From: Hofstenia miamia
Lineage: Eukaryota; Xenacoelomorpha; Acoela
Direction of reading: 5' to 3'
Assembly: GCA_004352715.1 (NCBI GenBank)
Contig: SCFE01000013.1
Location: 2,218,768-2,282,767, forward strand
Length of the DNA stretch: 64,000 nucleotides
A program made the translations under genes and the position numbers. The notes under the pieces were generated by a model that did no database searches, had not been told where the DNA came from, and worked only from the letters and a program-made list of their open reading frames with translations. Positions within the stretch are counted from its first letter, which is position 1. Every line of letters begins with the position of its first letter. Positions 59,513-64,000 of this stretch are shown piece after piece.

Positions 59513-59899
59513 TCAATTTTGTATGGTGAAGGAGAAATCATTGAGGCACTCAATCCAGCATGCTATGATGTTAGATTTATCTCCTAGGAATTGTTTAAGC
59601 CTGGTGAGAGCACTCTTGTCAGTACACACAATGAAGAAGAGGCCAAGAATAAAGTATCTGAACTTCTTCAGCACCTCTACCAAGGCCAACATTTCACATT
59701 TGGTGGCACCATAATTCCTTTTGGCTGGTCGTAGTTTTCTACTGAAGTACTGGATGGGACTTTCTATACTGTTTATGACTTGGCTGAGTATTTCACTAAT
59801 TGCCACCTCACTGGCATCACAGTCAACTATGAACTCTTTGGAGTAATCAGGGATGTTCAAGCTAGGGATTTTCTTGAGTTCCTTCTTTACTTTGTCCAA
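59513..59899 (-). pseudogene. Gypsy element B RNase H
   Basis: One open block of 128 codons: KKIPSLNIPDYSKEFIVDCD (first Asp), ASEVAISEILSQ, PIQYFSRKLRPAKRNYGATK (the S+KL...E..Y pattern), CEMLALVEVLKKFRYFILG, and VCTDKSALTRL (second Asp). Ends toward the integrase finger. It degrades the RNA strand during cDNA synthesis. Least damaged segment of the element. Confidence 0.85.
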
Positions 59900-59982
59900 A
59901 TCATCTTGTTCAGACCATGTCCACTTGAAATCTGCACTTTTCTTCAGGAGTTGAGAGATGTTTTTTTGTTTTCTCAGGATAC

Positions 59983-60780
59983 TCAGGGATGAACATCCTG
60001 TAATAGTTTAAAAATCCCATCAGCCTTTGGACGTCTTTTTGCTCTTTGGTGCTTCAATTTTATTGAGAAAGTCCTTTGCATTGTAACTTTTGTTTGGCCA
60101 AGTGCACACTTGTTTCTGTTGACTTTAAGTCCCACATTATTTAATAATTCCAATGTTTGGCTAAGTTCATCAAGATGTTCTTTAAACATCTGACTGGCTA
60201 CAAGGATGTCATTGATATACATTTAGGTGGAAATGGCCAGCCTAACATACTCATCTCATTCTTTAGTAATTTAGTGACATATCACTGGAAACCCAAAAGC
60301 CATGTACTTCAATTCACATAAACTGTACAGAGTAATAAAGGCAGTTTTCTAAATGTTGGATGGCTGCATCAGCACCTGCCAATAGGCTTTGCAGAGGTCA
60401 AGGCATGAAAAGAATTTGTAGCAGCTCACGTCATACAAAAGATCCTCAATCCATGGTAAGAGGGATATGTGTCCTTAATGGTGATGTCATTCAGCTTGTG
60501 AAAATCAATACTCAGGCGGTATTTCTCTTGCTGTTTAAAAAAAATGGTAGGTGCTATTGCTGCCTTGGATGATTCCATTTTCAATGAGGTCACTTGAAAT
60601 GTTTTCACATTCATTCTTTAGATTTTCAGGAACTCTTCTGACTAGTAGGCGGATCAGTCTGTCATGTTTCATTTCAATGGCTTGTCCCATGCTAATAGAG
60701 CTGCAGTTGAAGACTTCACTTTTGCTATGTAGTAGAGTAGTTAGAAATTGTTGCTCTGTGGCATCTAAGTGTGGGTGAGA
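59983..60780 (-). pseudogene. Gypsy element B reverse transcriptase
   Basis: 60614-60426: IAPTIFFKQQEKYRLSIDFH and KLNDITIKDTYP (YR.C.DYR.LN motif). 60222-59983: MYINDILVASQMFKEHLDEL, the YVDD box with the first Asp changed to Asn, then LELLNNVGLKVNRNKCALGQ. Between them, motif A and the FGL(C/S)N region are broken by stops. Homologous to 46873-47330 in element A. Confidence 0.8.
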
Positions 60781-61145
60781 ATCAGCAGAAACTGTGGGGA
60801 TTGTAATGGTATCAGATGGCTATTCAATGTCATGGATAGCAGTGAAAATTGGCACACATGATTTGGCAACATTCTCTACTTGGACCAGCATGGTGATAAT
60901 CTCAAGGCATTCATGATTGAGGCGAATGTGAAATTTAGAACTGTTAAGAAAGGTGACACAGGCCTTCCCATGCTTGATGTGGCACAAGTCTGGTGAGAAT
61001 TCTATACCTTTATTATATTTGCCTTTTGTCCTGCAATCATCACATTCCCATTATATCAACTTTCAGTGTACATGGTTGCTCTTGTCTAATGCCAAGACTG
61101 ATGATGGAGTCAGTGAGTTGAAAAAAAATTTCTCACTCAGGAATT
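60781..61145 (-). pseudogene. Gypsy element B protease-RT linker
   Basis: Continuation of pol between protease and RT, fragments only, with repeated stops. Confidence 0.5.
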
Positions 61146-61490
61146 GTGGTCAACTGGTTTGAAATTTTGTTGTTTCTAATTGAGATGGTATTGCTCCCAT
61201 AATCAATGATGCATGTGTTCCTCTCAAGAAAATCACTTCCCAAAATGATGTTGTATGGCAGTGGTTGGTGGGAGGTGTCAACAACGCCAGATCTACATGA
61301 AAAACTTCTTTGTTAATTTGTAGCTCAACATCATAGATATTTCCTCTTAGAAAGATGTTGTTTCCAGATGCATCTATTAGGCGAATTGCAGAGGGATCTA
61401 GCACATCCCAAATCATACATAGGGTCTTGCAGCACTCATCACTGATTATCAATGCAGACATTCCAGTGTCAAATGTGGCGTGTACTATAC
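61146..61490 (-). pseudogene. Gypsy element B aspartic protease
   Basis: Minus strand 61461-61150. GMSALIISDECCKTL follows the expected D-T-G active-site position near 61470; then RLIDASGNNIFLRG. In another frame near 61230-61190, the I-L-G-x-D-F-L pattern of retropepsin-like proteases follows. A frameshift lies between. Role: polyprotein processing. Confidence 0.6.
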
Positions 61491-63261
61491 TTCCTATTAC
61501 GTTTTTTTTCGCATCCTTCTAGTGATTATGAGAACATCCTGCACTCAGTTTTCAGGAGGTGGGGTGCTCAGGTTAGTTTAAATCTTCAACAAGATCATTG
61601 GGTTCAGAGAATGAACTTTCTGTTTCAGGTTCGTCAATCAGAAATCCGTTTCCATCCGCTATTATTCTGATGGCAGCACTACACGTGTTCTTGAGATGGC
61701 CCTTCTGGCCACATCTGTAACATCATACAGCGGAAATTTCGAGTTTCTTTTCAAAGAGATGGTCACCACTCAGTGGAATCTCTTTACCATTAAATTTACC
61801 AGGTTCACTTTTGATTCTCATTTCCCTGACATGTTTGTCAATTCAACTAGATTTGTGGATAAGGTACACCACACTGATAGCATTCTTAATGATTGCATTT
61901 CAGCTCAAGGCAATTATGGATATTATAAGGAAATCCTCTGCAGATGTAGGAGAAAAAGTCAACGTGAATACTCTGGAGACAAGTTGCTCAACTGAAACAA
62001 CCTTTCTACTTGGGTAATGTAATTTCACACGTCATCTTCTTCTTGAATGACATTTCACTCAGCAGCATTATATATTGGTGTTTTATGTGGGGAGCATGAT
62101 AATGATCTTCAAAATATCCTATTAACAATTGGTAATCAGTCTTTGTTTCTCAATCCAGCATCATGTACTGGTTATATGCGAGTCCCTGCGGATACATAGG
62201 GAACTGGAAAGCTGCAGCATCTTGAGTGGCGTGGTATTGCGTCATTGTAAGCTCAAAGAGAAAAAACATTCATCAAATGACTGGGAGATCTCATCAATGT
62301 GTCCTGTAAACTTGGGCAAGATGAGTGCTGGTTAAGGCATTCATTGCCACTGGGCTTGTAAGAGAGGATTGACTGAGTAAGCTGAGGCCAGCTAGTTGTT
62401 GCAGATGCAATTGAAGTACTTCGATAGCTGAGTCCAGACACAACTTGTTTAGACACAGTAGGTATAACAGTTGTATTAACAGGCGCCATATGAAGCGAGG
62501 TTTCATTCACAGGACCTAGTCCCTCTTGGTGATTGGGAGTGGCCACAGTGGCTAACATAGACACAGGTGTCAAGGCAGATTGGGTAAAAGTCGGATTACA
62601 AATTATAGGAGAAGTAACTGTTGAGGCAGACTTAGGCGTTACTGAATTTGCAAATAGGGGATTAGAAACTTCTGCAATTGGGAAGACACGATCTGAGCGA
62701 CTGTGTTAGTGAACTTTTTGATAAAGGCTTCCAGAACTTCGTCTAAGACAGCTTGAGTAATATATTGAGAAGAATTATCGTGAGAAAAGACAGGGCAAGG
62801 AGGAAGTGATTCTTCTTCATGAGTGGGTGCTGATGAAGCTGTAACCTGAGAAGCTAGTTCATCAATTTGGATTTCTAGTGACGTGATTGCTTCAAGCATC
62901 ATTGGTTCCCTGGGCTGATAGTCAATATGCTGGGTGTTCAATTCAGTTTGCAGAGATTTGATGCATTGCCAACATTCCATTCATAATGCTACTTGCTGGG
63001 ACAGAGACTCCCTTAGATGCTCAATTTCCAACCTCTGGGCGTCTAGGCGCGAAGTATGAGCTTCAAACAGACGAGAAGGGATTGGTGTAGCAGTGGCGGT
63101 ATTTAAAATTCACTGGCAGCTCACTGGGAAGTAGGTAAAGATAAATTAACCAATGATCCAACGGTACAAGGGGTAGCATTCTGGCTACAAATGCTTGCAC
63201 AGTGGATGCTCCGCAAGGGAGTCCCAATAGGAGAAAAAACAACAGTATTACTAGTATCCAT
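61491..63261 (-). pseudogene. Gypsy element B gag
   Basis: Probable start ATG at 63261 (MDTSNTVVFSPIGTPL). 62980-62639 holds helical, Glu/Gln-rich sequence (MLEAITSLEIQIDELASQVT), a likely coiled coil, and AVLDEVLEAFIKKFTNTVAQ. 62573-62253 is Thr/Ser/Pro-rich. 62250-61900 is a capsid-like helical region with QFPMYPQGLAYNQYMMLDWE in broken frames. Near 61730-61690 a CCHC zinc knuckle is likely in one frame. Stops and frameshifts throughout. Role: forms the virus-like particle and binds RNA. Confidence 0.6.
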
Positions 63262-64000
63262 TAACTAGAACAAAAGTAAAGAAAAACAAGAACCTCCAGA
63301 ACAATCCATAACAATTTGGAAGTACATCTAAAGACCAAGCAACAACACTAGTTACCAGAACAAAGCCATTAAGCAGTACAGCAGGCAAACCCTATAGGAT
63401 ATTTGGTAAAAATCCAACATGCAACACAAAGACAAAATAGAGTAAAAACAAAATAACCAAATCAAGTTAAGAACATCCTTTGAGCATAGCTCAGTGACAG
63501 CGTGAACTAGGGTGAATGATACTGAGGAACTTAATTTCATGGCAGAAGTTTGCAAGAGTGACCATTGTGTAGAGTGGCCTTGATTCTAGCGAAAAATAAT
63601 AAAGAAGAAAAACATTGGTAATTCATCCATGTAACTAGTAACTGTTTGAGATCCACCAAGCAGGAGAACAAAGCATCCAGGATAACCAATTCCTATGGCA
63701 TCACGCCAGAGTGATATCCGAGATGGGAGGTTTGGAAACTTGTTTGAACGGTGCTGCCCTATTTGTCTCACATGTTATTATCTATCTCAATAAACCATTT
63801 CAGTTGTTCTATTAATTCTCAGCTCATGTATAAATAGCATGTAATTACCATGCATTTGTGCTAGCCAATGGCACAATTTAATCAGTGTAATAAATTATAG
63901 GTGTCTGTTCCTGTTGCATTTGGAGAAAAGGTTTGTTATAACTATACATAGCCATATCCATAACTTAATGTGGTCCACTATTTGGGCTGCCTCTGTTTAG
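63262..64000 (-). repeat. Probable leader and 5' LTR of gypsy element B
   Basis: Upstream of gag on the minus strand. TATTTATACATGAGC (inverse of GCTCATGTATAAATA at 63821-63835) is a candidate TATA box. No match to the 57398-57594 sequence was found by eye, so either the start of this LTR is beyond 64000 or the LTRs belong to different families. No coding frame supported. Confidence 0.35.

Noticed and set aside
63781-63840. Poly-A signal and LTR end on the plus strand (CAATAAACC)
   Set aside because: A single AATAAA in AT-rich DNA is uninformative; the gypsy element here runs on the minus strand.
1-64000. Host protein-coding genes, tRNA or rRNA genes
   Set aside because: I found no spliced gene with recognisable domains and no RNA gene. 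The 35.5-36.0 kb block was considered as a host exon but fits a P-element-like transposase better.

Overview
The window is eukaryotic, almost certainly from an animal, and I infer an aquatic invertebrate; I cannot name the species. It is very AT-rich, broken by seven runs of N (three of exactly 1000), and has no operons or long intact ORFs. I found no credible host gene. Nearly everything is a layered transposon graveyard: LINE, Penelope-like, Ty3/gypsy, hAT, piggyBac and P-element-like relics, a small MITE, and a large family of elements with long inverted repeats that fills much of the first 32 kb and returns at 41.5-44 kb, 50.7 kb and 55-56.4 kb.

Layout. 1-1.9 kb: minus-strand LINE. 2.3-22.8 kb: a hAT transposase gene (minus strand) split in two by one 19,472-bp insertion (2982-22453). 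The insertion has AG...CT termini, about 1.3-1.5 kb inverted repeats and a 6-bp target duplication, which is the signature of Polintons (Mavericks). It holds relics resembling the C-terminus of the Polinton minor capsid (penton) protein, two kinds of minisatellite inside its inverted arms, and nested or rearranged copies of its own arms. 23.1-28.8 kb: a related element forming a large imperfect palindrome whose loop carries another capsid relic. 28.9-30.4 kb: a decayed gene (minus) of an uncharacterised zinc-finger family. 30.4-32.2 kb: arm fragments and a hAT-type MITE. 32.2-37.7 kb: piggyBac element containing P-element-like and LINE fragments between (TA)n tracts. 37.8-41.5 kb: plus-strand LINE with a relic 2A peptide. 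41.5-45 kb: two more element ends with a GC-rich, promoter-like terminus. 45.4-48.7 kb: gypsy LTRs and an internally deleted gypsy copy. 49.4-50.6 kb: Penelope-like reverse transcriptase (minus). 52.6-54.5 kb: an unrecognised decayed protein. 55.5-57.6 kb: LTR relics and another element end. 58.2-64 kb: nearly full-length, decayed gypsy element (minus) with gag, protease, RT, RNase H and integrase.

The genes do not form a functional pathway; each belongs to a separate dead or non-autonomous mobile element. All four reverse transcriptases whose YxDD box can be read have lost at least one catalytic Asp to Asn, and many stops are TGA or TAG where Arg or Trp is expected, consistent with old insertions decaying in a methylated genome. 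The most interesting material is the Polinton-like family (precise insertion, minisatellite arms, shared AGTA termini, capsid relics) and the unrecognised coding block at 52.6-54.5 kb. Several repeats coincide with N characters and are probably assembly joins.
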